Of a stretch of 64,000 bases of DNA, positions 36,122 to 50,747 are shown piece after piece. Position 1 is the stretch's first letter. Each line of letters begins with the position of its first letter. The notes beneath the pieces were generated by a model. The model searched no databases. It was not told the origin of the DNA and was given only the letters and a program-made list of their open reading frames with translations. This stretch comes from Pestalotiopsis fici W106-1 (lineage: Eukaryota > Ascomycota > Sordariomycetes > Amphisphaeriales > Sporocadaceae): assembly GCF_000516985.1 (NCBI RefSeq), contig NW_006917096.1, positions 915,606 through 979,605 on the forward strand, given 5' to 3'. The translations under genes were made by a program, and so were the position numbers.

Positions 36122-36911
36122 TGGGTATACCGAATGTGGTGCTAAATATTTGCTTGCAGACTGGACACAGACGGCTCTTATTGGCGCTTGCAGCCCTATC
36201 CTCTTATAAGAATCAAATCCATTTATGCGCTTTTTTTCTTTTTGGCCCAAACTTACACTATGCAGACCTGTGAGCCCCCGGTTATATTATTCCATCTTGT
36301 CTTGGATTCATGTAATTCAGAGGATAGAAACTCGTCTTTTTGCCAATCATTATGACCTATGATATTGTCAGCCTGATGTTTCATTTGTTGTGTAACGACA
36401 GCTGCTCGTACTGTTTGTATGCCATGCCGCTATTGGAGTAGTAGCACCTGGGCAAATGCTCAGTGTAGAGTCGGTCTGTATAGCTTCTTGGCAGTGAACC
36501 ATGTTCATGTCTGGAAATGATGATCTGATTAGAGATGCGCAAATCTTTCTGCGGCTTTAGAATGTTATATCCAAAGCCCACGATGGGCTCAGCCTCATGC
36601 CGGTCGGCCTGACGTTTGGCCGTCAGCCACTCATGGTGTGAGGCCGTTCCCACGCTGCATATGGGCGCAGCTCATTCGGCACTTTTCGTCCTCTCAATTC
36701 TGCCTTACTTACTCCGCATTGCGGTCCACCAGGCTCAGCCCGACCGTACACAATCGCAGAGCCTTACTTCCATCGGCTGTGATCTTCATCAATAAACTTG
36801 CACTGGACAAATTTCAGTTCTCATTTCAAGAAATCCATTAGAGATAGATTGCATCAACTTTGCAAAGCCACACTTTTTCGCCTTTCATGTACACAGCAGC
36901 ATGCTGTACAA
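36122..36911. other. Divergent spacer (CorA-like / NLR-like gene)
   Basis: About 0.8 kb between two divergent genes. It may hide 5' exons of the CorA-like gene. No other coding sequence recognised. Confidence 0.4.
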
Positions 36912-39900
36912 ATGCTGCAACTGAAACACCATGATTACAAAGTCGGGTGGATATGCGCTCTTCCGAAAGAACAGACGGCGGCAATCGCCATGTTGGATGT
37001 TCGCCATGCGAATCTGCCCAAGCCGCCCACAGATCTGAATGCCTATACGTTGGGCTCAATCGGTGACCACAATATTGTCATAGCCTGCCTCCCAAAGGGC
37101 AAATATGGCACGGTCTCGGCATCAGTGGTGGCAACAAACATGGCAAGCACATTTCCCGCCATCAGATTCGGCCTCATGGTGGGCATCGGCGGTGGCATCC
37201 CTCCTTCAGTCAGGCTGGGAGATGTGGTTGTGAGCGTGCCCGTCGGCCAATACCCGGGAGTGGTGCAGTGGGATTCGGGCAAAGCAGAAGAAGGTGGCAC
37301 GTTTAGACGGACTGGGGCGCTAAACAATCCTCCAACATCATTGTTGACAGTATTGACAAAACTCGAATCGGAGCATGAGATGATGGGCCCCCAATTTCCT
37401 CAATATCTAGAGGACCTGGCCACAAAATATCCTCGGCTGGCCTCCAAGTACATCAAGTCAGATGAGCTCCAAGACATCCTTTTTGACAAAGATTATCCCC
37501 ATGCCGACAACGGCGGGGACGGAGGACACGACGACAGCTGCAAATCTTGCGACAAGAGTCGATCAGTCAAACGAGAACCACGAGAAGCACAGGTTCACTA
37601 TGGGCTTGTTGCATCTGGCAATCAAGTTATCAAGGATGCGATATTTCGGGATTCACTTATTAAGGAACTTGGTGACAATGTACTTTGCGTCGAAATGGAG
37701 GCTGCAGGTCTGATGGACAATTTTCCGTGTATTGTCATACGTGGAATATGTGACTATGCAGACTCGCACAAGAACAAAGCATGGCAGGAGCACGCTGCAG
37801 CGATCGCGGCGGCCTTCACAAAAGAATTGTTGGGATACGTCACTGTCGCCGAGGTCGCGGAAGAAGTGTCTGCAACAGAAATACTCTCTCAAAGTGAGTC
37901 AAGTCTTACTTTCTCTGAATAGACTAGTTTGTGCTTACCATATCTTTTTTGGGCTCATAGTTGACCAGACCGTGGAAACTATCAAGGAAGACACCACGCA
38001 TACAAAACAGCTGCTCGACAGGAAAGAAGATAGGGACATACTGTCCTGGCTCTCACAGACACATTACGGCGCACAGCAAAGTGACATCTTGAGAAAGTGG
38101 CATTCAAGCACAGGTCGGTGGTTCTTAAACTCGACGGTTTACCAGGACTGGCTTGAGACAAAAGGAAGGACTTTATTCTGCCCTGGAATCCCCGGCGCAG
38201 GAAAAACGATAATGGCAGCCGCCGTGATCAACAATATCAGTCTCCAGCTCACGCGGAACACGAAGATTGGACTGGGCTATGTCTATTTCACGTTTTCTCA
38301 ACGACGTGAGCAGACCATTGAGCACGTCTTGTCAAGCCTCATGATGCAGTTCTTACACAGACAGGATTCTCTGCCGAAACATGTACGCGAGCTGTACGAA
38401 CGTCATAAAAAGAATGGTACGCGGCCCAGTCGCGATGAACTAATCAAAGGACTGCAAGTCGTAGCGTCCGGCTATGAGCGAGCATTCATTGTGCTTGATG
38501 CTATAGATGAATGCAGCACAATCAATCAATGTCGGACACAAGTCCTGGACGACATCGCGAAGCTCCAAGTTGACATCGGTATAAATATCCTTGCAACTTC
38601 ACGAATGTTGGAAGAGATTACCTCCAAATTTGGTCATCAAAGCACCGTACTACCGATCACGGCCCAAAAGGCGGATGTAGAACTTGTGCTGAAGAGTCAA
38701 ATGGAAGTCCACGACCAAGAAATTTTCAGTGATTCTTTCAAAGACGAAGTAGCTTACAAAGTGGCTCGGATAGCGAAAGGAATGTATGTATTTCATTTAC
38801 TCTTTTCTTTTCTGTCTTGTTCTGGAAGGACATAGGGAGCGTGCAATCTTCTTATATCGAATGAGCCAAAGAAATCCCGCTAATCTGCTTTCTTTAGGTT
38901 CCTACTTGCGCAATTGCATTTGAATGCATTGATTGCCATGCCTACAAAGGGGAAAATCAAGCGAGCCCTTGAAGGACTCTCCTCAGGACTAGCTGGTTTA
39001 CATGACGTGTATGAGTCGGCAATGGTGAGAATAGAAAGCCAAAACTCTGAAAGAAGTGAACTGGCCAAATCGGTCCTGTCCTGGATCGTGCACGCTCGTA
39101 CACCACTTTCAGTCATGCAACTGCAACACGCATTAAGCGTGACACCAAATGCCAAGGCTATTGACGAGGACGACATACCGACTGTTGGAACGCTTCAGTC
39201 TGTCTGTGGTGGCTTAGTCACAATTGACACGGCAAGTGACAAGATTCGCTTGATCCACTACACAACACAAGAATATTTCGAACGAACTCGAGAGAAATGG
39301 TTTCCTCACGCACAGCAACAAATCACACAAACGTGTATGACCTACCTCTCATTTCCAATTCACATTCAAGATTGCGAGGATATTGTCGATTACTTTGAGC
39401 GTAGCCAACTTTATCCGTTATATGATTACGCACACTTTGCGTGGATGCACCATGCAAAAGAAAGCCCAGCGATGCCAGAAGTCGTCGAGTTCCTACGAAA
39501 GGTGGAGAGGGATCAAGTAGTTCTTTCCTGGGACTTGTCCTGGTGTGGCCAGTCCTTAGGTCCTTCGAATACGCCAACCCGCAAGACTCAGCATGCGGCT
39601 CTACACATGGCCATACACTTTGGCTTGGATTATGCTGCCGAAGAGTTACTACGCAGTTATGATATTCTCAAAGATCATGACTGTGATCCAACAGCAATAG
39701 CGCATGCGATCAAGCATGAGCGGGTTGCGGTGGTCAAGCTGCTTCTCCAGGTGGAAGGAATGGACGTGAATCGCAAAGATTGCCACCTCATGACACCTTT
39801 GGCGTGGGCTGCCCAGGAGGGGCAAGCAGAAATAGCCCGATTACTTTTGAGAGATGGTAGAGTTGAGATCAATAGCAAAAATGGCGAATCTGAGTTAACA

Positions 39901-41514
39901 CCGTTGGCGTTAGCTGCTAGAGGACGAGACGAAGGAATAGTTCAACTACTGCTTGAGACCAAAGGAGTCGATATTAATAGCAAGGATCGGGAGGGTCAGA
40001 CACCCCTGGCTTTGGCAATCAAGAGAGGCACTACGAAGACTATCGAATTCCTGCTCCAGGCCGAAGGGATTGATATCAAGAATAAGGATCATACTGGTCA
40101 AACACCACTAGCCTTGGCTCTCGAGAGAAGCAATATGAAAGCACTTGAATTACTGCTCAAAACCGAGGGAATCGATATCAACACAAAGGATTCAGATCGC
40201 CACACACCCATAGGGTGGGCAATCGCGAGCGACTTCGCAAATGTGGTCGAACTACTGATTAACACAGAAGGAGTTGATGTCAATAGAAAGAACCAAGATG
40301 GTGTGACACCACTAGTCGGGGCCATCGGGAGTGGCTTTACAAATGTGGTCGAATTACTGCTGAAGACCGAAGGGATCGATGTTAACCAACGAACCCACGC
40401 TGGCCAGACACCACTGGCCTTGGCAATCGAAAGATACAACACACAGGTGGTTGGATTGCTGCTCAATATGGAAGGAGTTGATGTCAACAGAAAGAATCAC
40501 ACGGCCCAGACACCACTAGCCATATCCGTCAAACTGGGAAATAAAAAGGTTACCCAAATGCTGCTTGATACTGGGAGAGTCAATATTGGAAGCCAAGATC
40601 AGATTGGCCAAACACCATTGACCTTGGCGTTCAAAGCCGGGGATAAAGAGGTGTTCAAGATGCTACTAGAGGCTGGAGCAGTCGATATAAACCGCCAGGA
40701 CCAAGCCGGACGAACACTACTTGCGTTGCCGGCCAGCAAAGAATGTGCAGAGATGATTAAGATGCTACTGGAAAGTGGGAGAGCGAATGCAAACCTCGAA
40801 AACCAGATCAGACAAACAGTGTTAGCCTTGGCGGCTAAGAATGGACTTGAAGAGCTGGTCGAAATGCTGCTTGCGACCGACAAAGCAGAGGTAGATAACA
40901 AGGATCTAGCTGGTCAGACAGCACTGTTTTTTGCCGCTGAAAATGGCCACGAGAAAGTAGTCCAGCTGTTGGTCGGAACTGGGAAAGTCTACATCAACAG
41001 AAGAGATGGCCTTGGACAGACACCACTGGCAGCAGCGGCTTCAAGAGGACATGACAAAATCGTTGAGATGCTCCTCAAGATTGACAAAATAAATATAGAT
41101 GGCAAAGACATCAATGGCTTGACACCACTGGCAGCAGCGGCTTCAAGAGGCCATGACAAAATCGTTGAGATGCTCCTCAAGATTGACAAAATAAATATAG
41201 ATGGCAAAGACAACAATGGCTTGACACCACTGGCTCTGGCGGCTAAAAGCGGCAGTTTCGAGACAGTCAAGCTATTCATCGAGACTGGGAAAGCAGACAG
41301 AGAGAGTCGAAATCGGGCGGGATATGCACTTTTGACTCATGCAGCCCGGGAAGGTTGCATGGAGAGGGTTGAGATGCTTCTCAACAGCGGATACTTTGAT
41401 TTCATTGTCGAAGACATGGCTACCTTGAAAACTCTGAGGTATTTTAGGACGACAAGAGAGGACTTGGGCAAGCATCTGGTGGAGTTCGTAAAGATGTCAG
41501 TCTGGAGGTCATAA
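36912..41514 (+). CDS. NLR-like STAND protein: nucleoside-phosphorylase, NACHT and ankyrin repeats
   Basis: Exons 36912-37893, 37961-38783 and 38898-41514 (phases 1 and 2) give 1473 residues. Residues 1-325 are a purine/uridine-phosphorylase-like domain (YKVGWICALPKEQTAAIAML; GLMVGIGGGIPP; LCVEMEAAGLMD; IRGICDYADSHKNKAWQEHA). Residues about 380-610 are a NACHT NTPase, with Walker A PGIPGAGKTIMAAAVI, Walker B FIVLDAIDEC and sensor-like ILATSR. A winged-helix-like segment follows (VLSWIVHARTPLSVMQLQHAL; IRLIHYTTQEYFE). From about residue 900 to 1450 there are about 16-17 ankyrin repeats of 34 residues (GQTPLALAxxxGxxxxVxxLLxTxGVDINxKD). The layout is that of fungal STAND/NLR proteins in non-self recognition and programmed cell death. 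Two neighbouring repeats are almost identical. Start: the ATG at 36912 opens the conserved domain. Confidence 0.95.
41019..41222 (+). repeat. Two near-identical 102-bp ankyrin repeat units
   Basis: Copies 41019-41120 and 41121-41222 differ at only two positions (41049/41151 and 41111/41213). Each encodes one 34-residue ankyrin repeat (core SRGHDKIVEMLLKIDKIN). Other repeats in the gene are far more divergent, so this is a recent duplication or gene conversion. Confidence 0.95.
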
Positions 41515-41758
41515 GATGTTCCTGGTAATGTTCAATAGAAAGATGGTTGCAGGAGGTTTCTTATCGAGGAATATAGTGAAATCAACGAACATTCATTTCC
41601 TCAGCAATCAGCTCACGGTCGAACACACGGAGGATTCGAGCTGAATTGAGCATAATTTCATACTATTCCGAAAACAATATGTTCTGATCTAACTTGAAAT
41701 CTTTGTCTATTTACATTCGATTCATCGAGCCAGAAACTCCTCGCTTTGGTATATTCAT

Positions 41759-43871
<2,113 letters not shown>

Positions 43872-43873
43872 TA

Positions 43874-43917
43874 CACCTCCTCCAGCATTATAAACGTTAG
43901 ATCGGTACAGCGCCCCA
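43874..43917 (+). repeat. Left terminal inverted repeat of Tc1/mariner element
   Basis: Starts CACCTCCTCCAGCAT. Its reverse complement recurs at 45589-45632 with few mismatches and a one-base indel near the inner end, after the shared ATCGGTACA. Confidence 0.88.
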
Positions 43918-45203
43918 TTTTTGGATGGGGGGGATCAACGTCCGGTCCCGCATATAGTTTCCTATATAATTTGTACGGTAAAATACATTTCTCTAAAACT
44001 CTGGAATTTTTTAGCAATACGTCAAAATCCACGATTTATACGGCATTATATTATTAGTTTATGCGCGCGCAATATATTATATTATAACGTATGGAATTAT
44101 GCTATAGCTATATTAACGCACGATACGCAAAAATTCGTCGCCGCTATATTATACGATAAATATCGACGCATTAATTAATTATTTTCCCGTTTACGAAAGC
44201 CTTATTACCGAGCGCTTTTATCGTTTTTAAATTACGCGCAAATAGGCATAAGGCTCGGATCGAGCAAAACGAGCTTTTAAAATAACGCGCGATAATTATA
44301 TTTAAATTAAAATAATGCGTAAAATTATTAATTAGCCGTATTAAATAATCGCCGCGAAATATAAAGCTCCCGATTATCCGGCAAATTAATAACGCTAAAT
44401 TACGCGGCAAATTTAATAAGTATATAAATACCCCGTAATTCCTAAGAAAATAAAATTTCGTAAACGTATATTAATGTAACAACCTCCCATATAGGCATTG
44501 CGCAGCGGTGCCGCACCGCCATTATGGCGCTGACGCCATAGCTAAATATAGTTAGCGCAGCACAATCGCATTAAATTCTTGCTTTTGCAAAAATTAGTCT
44601 ATATAATAATATATAATATACTGACTATTACCTAACGTTCCATTAGTAAACCGTTATAATTAATATTTATAAAAAATCGAAAAAAGCTTAAGCGTTTTTT
44701 CGATTCGAACCGAAAATACCGCGAAATTTTATAGCCGGATATCCGATTTTTTCTCCTCGGATTCGATTATTTCGGTATACGCGCGATTATTATAATTATG
44801 CTTTTTTTTAGCTATAAATATTAAATACGAAAACGCGTTATTTAGCTTAATGCTACCGCGCGATAAAAGCGAATTAAATTCGCTAAATAGGCATTTAAAA
44901 AATAACCGAACGAAAAAAATTAAATTTTTAATAAAGGCCCGATTTTTTAATCCGATAAAATTTAAGCAATAAACGCTCCGATATAAAAATAATAAATTAT
45001 TATTTACGAAATAAAAGATCCGGAAAGCTAGGCATTTTTACGGCAAAAATTATACGGTTGGATATTTTAGGGATCGTTTATCGGTTATCGCAAAAGTCCT
45101 TATTTTTTTTAAAAAAAAATATAAAAGAATTTTATCCGAAAAATATTACCGTTTTATTCTTCCTTTTATATAGCAGTTTATTTACGGTTACGTCGATATA
45201 TAT

Positions 45204-45515
45204 TTTTAATAAAACGGGGCTCTCGCTTATCGAGCTAATGTTATTTAATTAAAGCTCGCTATATTTTAAATTTTATAAATCCCGTAATTATTTAATAATC
45301 CTAATTTAAACCCGATCGAAAACGTATAACACTAAATAAAGCACTAAATTAAAATATACTATAATTTCTAGCGCCTTAATTTTATGCATTTGCGATTAGC
45401 TATTATTGCAGCGTGGAGGGCGATTCCCGAGGAGTTCCTGGAAACGTTATCTAAATCGATGCTAAAAAGACTGCGGGAGGTAATCCGTACGGATGGAAAA
45501 AGAGTAAATTTTTGA
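45204..45515 (+). pseudogene. C-terminal part of Tc1/mariner transposase, RIP-mutated
   Basis: One reading frame links three family motifs. At 45204-45236 the motif of the second catalytic Asp reads F-stop-stop-N-G-A-L-A-Y-R-A, where FQQDGALAHRA is expected: two CAA to TAA changes, GAC to AAC and CAC to TAT. At 45303-45329 NLNPIENV-stop keeps the catalytic Glu but has TGG to TAA at the following Trp. From 45408 the normal C-terminal helix reads AAWRAIPEEFLETLSKSML, ending at 45515. The N-terminal DNA-binding part should start near 44.5 kb but is too mutated to read. Not functional. Confidence 0.88.
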
Positions 45516-45588
45516 TATAATGTATTATCCTATAGAAATTGTGTGGTAAAGTATATTGGTAATAAAATGCGGTATTTTACGTAGATGT

Positions 45589-45632
45589 GTGGGGCATGTA
45601 CCGATTTAACGTATATTATGCTGGAGGAGGTG
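45589..45632 (-). repeat. Right terminal inverted repeat of Tc1/mariner element
   Basis: Reverse complement of the left repeat; ends GCTGGAGGAGGTG before the TA duplication and is not AT-shifted. Confidence 0.88.
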
Positions 45633-45717
45633 TAATGATCTGCTAATCACCGGACCGGGGGGTCTTCGAAGGGCGCCGAACATGATAAATTAATAAAAAA
45701 TGATTCCAGAATATAAT

Positions 45718-45950
45718 TGTTAATTAAGGTGGTGCTTTCCTATTAGAGTTTAAACTGGTCTGATATTAGTGTTAATTGTGTAATATATTGATCTATATTC
45801 TGTGCCTTTTAGTTTTAATAAGGTATACGCTTATTTAGGTGGCCCCGGCTAATCCCCGGGAGGTCCCGTATATTTATTTAGATACTATAATATTAATCTG
45901 TATATTTAAGCATACGCTAGTATATAGGAATTATAATCCACTATTTAATA
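45718..45950 (-). repeat. Left LTR (3' LTR of the element)
   Basis: 233 bp. Its outer (left) half keeps G/C bases, such as the GGTGGTGC near 45730, which in the other LTR are A/T. Its inner half is heavily mutated. It contains the conserved GGTATACGCTTATTTAGG and CCCCGGCTAATCCCCGGG blocks also seen in the right copy. Confidence 0.93.
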
Positions 45951-46997
45951 TACCCCCTTAAATCTACGATTTATCGTAGATCTGGCTATATTTAAATTAA
46001 AGTTGCTAATTAATAAAATATAGCTTTTTTTAGGGCTATTCGTTTTAATTATAATAAGTAATTTTAAATCTTATCTATTATAAAAAAATTTTGCTATTTT
46101 CCTATTAGCAAGCTTTTCGTTAATTTATTTGCTATTATTTTATTTAAAGGTTTATAAATAATTTTAATTTTTTTTTTAGGCTTTTTGCCGTAGCTAATAA
46201 TTATAGATATTTATATAACGGAGTTTTATTTTTAATAACGCGATTTCGGCGTTAATTAAATTAATAATCTGCTTATTATTATATTTAATAATAATAATGC
46301 TATTATCTAATTATATCGATAATTCCTTTAATAATCGGCTAACGAATAATATTTTTTTAGCAATTTATGCTAAGGTAAGTAATTTAGCTTTTATAATAGA
46401 AGTAGTAATTATATTTTATTTATTTAATCGCTAATTAATTAATCCTCCGAATAGCTTTATAGCGAATATTTAAGTATTTTTGCGATCGATATTATTATCG
46501 GCAAATAATACGTTATTAGCAATTATTAGATTAAAAAATCCTCCGATTTTAAGCGAAAATTTTTTAATATTAATTAAATAAATTAAAGCTCGATTAGCAG
46601 CTTTTTAATATATTTAGCTTAGATTATTAAGGAATCGAGCTAGTTTAATTATTGCGAATGCGATATTTAGCCTTATAAATATAGCCGCAAATAGTAATAA
46701 TCCGATTTTTTTTTAATATTTTTATATTTTATATAAAAGCGTTATAATTAATCGAGGCATAAGTTTTTCGTAGCCTATTAGCGTCGCATAAATCTTTTAT
46801 TTATTTATAAGCTTAGCGATTTTTTTAAAATAAGCCCTTTAGGATAGCTAAATTATTTTAAATATACGATTTCTAATTATTTTTATCCCGAGGAACTATT
46901 ATATTAACTCGCTATTATTAATTTTATATTTTTTTATAAAATACTATATTAAATAATTAATAGCCTTTTTATTTTTATTTTTATATGCGATAATTAC

Positions 46998-47376
46998 GTT
47001 ATTAACGTAAAAAACGATTAGCATTCCTTTATTAATAAATACGCAAAGCTTATATAATATTTAAATATAGCCGATTTCGGCCAAAATCTTTATAAACTCT
47101 TTTTGCTATAGTAGCGGTAATATCCGTAATTTATAAAATGCTTTATTTAATAATAATATAGTGTTTTTTTTTTCGATATTTATCCGGCATTTTTATAAAT
47201 ATATCTTAATTAATAAAAGCGTATATAAACGCGTTTACTATATTATATTATATTAATTTAAAATCGAATTTTGCTATAATCGCGATTAAGGTACGAAATA
47301 ATCTTTTAGCTAATATAGCCGTATAAATTTCCTAATTTTGGGATTTCGCTTATTAATTACCGCGAACGATAAATTT
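46998..47376 (-). pseudogene. Copia reverse transcriptase remnant
   Basis: On the minus strand, 47376-47341 reads KFIVRG-N-stop-stop, the RIP form of the copia KARxVxRGDQQ motif. About 340 nt further, 47022-46992 reads LIVFYVNNVIIA, the RIP form of the catalytic YVDD box, with both Asp codons changed to Asn. The spacing fits copia RT. The two motifs are in different frames, so at least one indel has occurred besides the point mutations. Confidence 0.8.
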
Positions 47377-50300
47377 TATTTTATATTTTTAGAATTTTTT
47401 ATGCTTATCGAATTTATATACGTATACCTATATATAATTAAAAATTTATTTACTTTTTATTTATAGATTTTTTTTATTAATTTTAGTTTAAAATCGCATA
47501 TTTTTATAATTTTATAAATAATTAGCTTTTATTTAAAAAAATAATTTGCTAAACAGATAATAATATAATTTATAATACTATTTAAAGGGAGCTAGGATTT
47601 TTATTTTATTAATTTTTACCCCTTAACGAAAAAAGCGTTTTAGCTTCGCTTTATCGTTTTAATTATTATTTTATCCTGTTTTAGGAATAGCTTTATAACT
47701 AGCTAAAAAAGCTGTTTATTATAAGATTATTTTAAGTTTTTTTTTTAATAGCGCCGTATCCTTAATCGTAATCGCCTTTATACTATATATTAATAAAGCT
47801 AATAAAAATATTTATAATAAAATCTAAAAAGCAAATTTCGCGGTAATAAAAGGGTATTATTTATCCCTTTTATTTAGCGCTGCTTTTTTACTTTTTTAAT
47901 TACTACTTTTTTTTTAATTATTTTAATTATCGCTTAATAAAATATCCTTTACGGCGGTTTTTTTATTTTTTAGTTTTTATAAAATTTCGTTTTTAAATAT
48001 TGCGTAATTAATTACGAAATCGGCGATAAACTAGGTATTAGCATTTAAAAGCTTATTTTTAAATATATCCTATTTTCCGTCGCATAATTCTTTTTCGTTT
48101 ATAATTATATTTTTCGTATTAATTAATTTATTCCGATTAAAAATTTAAATTTTATAAATATTAAATAACCTATATCCGATTAAATATCCTATTTATACCT
48201 TAGGTGCTAATCGCTATAAACGGCCGAATTTTTATTATACCGTTAGCGTTATTGCGTATGCTTTATATTTAAATATTTTAAAATAAATTTAATTAGGCTT
48301 ATAGCTCGGATTTAGGATTTTTTTTACTTTCGCAATTGCTTTATAGAATTTTATATATAATATACGCTATCGGGAATTATAATTCGGCGTACGATTATAT
48401 AGGTATACCGCGGTTTTGCCGATTTTAGGCCAGAATTAATAAAGGAATTTTGCGCCGGTGCGCATTATACGTTCCTTTTTTTTAATTATACCTTTTAAGC
48501 GTTTAGCAGCTTTATTTTAGGCTTATATATATAATGCTAAAAATTCGAGTTTAATATATTTATTTTTAAAATATTTTCCGATTACCTATTTAACTTTAGT
48601 AATTTCGTTATTATATTCGATAACTTTAATTTTAATATTATATTAGGTTTTTATTATACCTAAAAACGATCGGAAAGCGTTAATTAATACAATAATAATC
48701 TTTTTTATAAAATAATAATCCTATATATATTCCGTTTGCCGATAAATAATTAGCATTTAAGATATATAGTTTTCGATTCCCTTAATATAATTATAAAAAT
48801 TTATAACTAGTCATTCGTTATAATTTTCGTTAATTAGCCGTAGCGTTTGCCGTAATTAGCGCGTAATTTTTATAAATACGCAAGCTTTATATTTTACGGT
48901 AATTAGTCCTTTAATTTTTACCCCTTAAAATAAATAAATAAAATATTCGAAAACTGCCGGGCCTAAATATCTTATTTTATAATATTATCGTATAGCTTTT
49001 CTAATTAATAATAGCCTTTTTATTTATATTATATATTTTTTCCGGTAAATAGCAAATAACGCTAAAAGTAATTCGTAAGATTTATATTCGAAAACGTATT
49101 ATCCGTATTAATTTTAAAGTATGCTAATTAAAAATCTATTTTTTTACGTAATATTATAGGGTCGTTTTTATTATTTTAATAATATTTTTATCCTTATAAT
49201 TAACGGAGTAATATTAATATAATTAGTAATTTAGGATAATAGGCTATATTATTTAATAATAATATTCTAAATCCGAGCTATATAATTATTATATTATACC
49301 CGTAAATAAGTAATTTCCGGTCGCTTAATTAAATAAAATTATAATTAAGAGCTTATTTATAATTAATAAGCTTTGCTTTTATATTTATAATTAAAATCGT
49401 TATCGCTAAATTTAAAATAATTAAATAGCGCAAAAGGTAATTTTTTATAAATGCTATAAAATTATTTTATACGTTTACTATTAATCGTCCGTTTTATTAA
49501 TCCGTATTAATCGGAAGCAATTTTTCCTTAATTATTCGTAATATACTAATTCGGCTAATTCTAATCCTTTTTATATTGCGAACCTGCTTTTATAAATTAA
49601 AATCTTTTTTAAAAGCTTTATTTACTCGTGCTTATATTTTATTTTTAGGGACGAAACCTAAATAGGCTTTTTTTAAAAATATATAAAAATATAAATTAAA
49701 AGCGTAAAAAAAATAGTAAATAAGGCATTTAATATCCCTTTACCTTTTATTATAAATAATTCGTCTACCCCTTTTTTTACGTAAACCAGCCGTATTTAAT
49801 CGGAGAGGCATTTAATCTTTAATAAAGTAAGCGTTTTTATTTTATCCGTTTTAAGGCTATTTATTAGCTTTATTAGCGTAAATTGCGAAAACGCCTTTTT
49901 TAATTTTTAGCTTAATCGGCTATTAAATGCTTAAATTTTTACGAAAATCGTTACTTATTACCCGATATTCTAAATTTTTATTTAAAATGCTTTATTTTTT
50001 ATAAATTTAATAAAAGGCGGCTTATTATAATATAATTAAAATAATAATATTTAGGAAATTTATAGCCTAAGCCGAATTATCCTATATTTTAATTATTTGC
50101 TTTGCTTAGGCTTTCGCTATAATTATTTTTTATTTATTAACCTAATTTATAGCTTTTTTTAATATTTTCGGAAGCTTAAAAGCTTCGAAATATTATTTTT
50201 TTGCTTTTTTTTTATTATTTAAAGCTAATTTGCTATAGCAAACCCTAAAATTCTCGTATTATTTATATAAAGGCTTATTAATTAAATAATATATAAAGAA

Positions 50301-50747
50301 AAAGTTTAGAGAGATCGTAATAGTTATTTATTTCGTAATTTTTTTAATCGCCGTATATTATTTAGCGTATATAGCCTCCTTTATTTTATAATAATTATAA
50401 TCGAGGTTAAACGATTTTTAACCTCCTTCGGTAAAATCCGTTATCGTTTATTCCCTATTTTTTTTATTTTAAATGCTCGGATCGTCGCTTTCGTTTATAG
50501 CTTCGAGGATCGCTACCGCGGTTTTTATATATTTAATCTTTTTAATATCCGGTTTAATTAAGGTTTTAATTAAAATCGTTTTATTTTTAAAATAATTAGT
50601 TAATCCGGCAATTTATACCTAAATTTAAAACGTATATTCCTAATTATTCTAATCGGAGGTTATTTTTAACGATATTATTAGGCCGATTCCGGTTTTTTTT
50701 ATAATTATTATTTTCGTAGCTTCGGCGGAGGTATTAAAACTTTTAAT

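Larger units (their letters stand above)
43874..45632 (+). mobile_element. RIP-inactivated Tc1/mariner DNA transposon, complete with TIRs
   Basis: About 1.76 kb bounded by inverted repeats (43874-43917 and 45589-45632) and flanked by TA on both sides (43872-43873 and 45633-45634), the target of Tc1/mariner insertion. The pre-insertion site would read CATTAATG. The interior (about 43965-45390) is extremely AT-rich, while both ends keep normal composition. A plus-strand transposase frame is recognisable up to its stop at 45513-45515 but carries stop codons in catalytic motifs. The length fits a 340-residue transposase. No sign of activity. Confidence 0.9.

Noticed and set aside
45058..45252. 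64-codon hydrophobic ORF in the AT-rich block
   Set aside because: Out-of-frame reading of the RIP-mutated Tc1/mariner transposase; hydrophobicity comes from T-rich codons.
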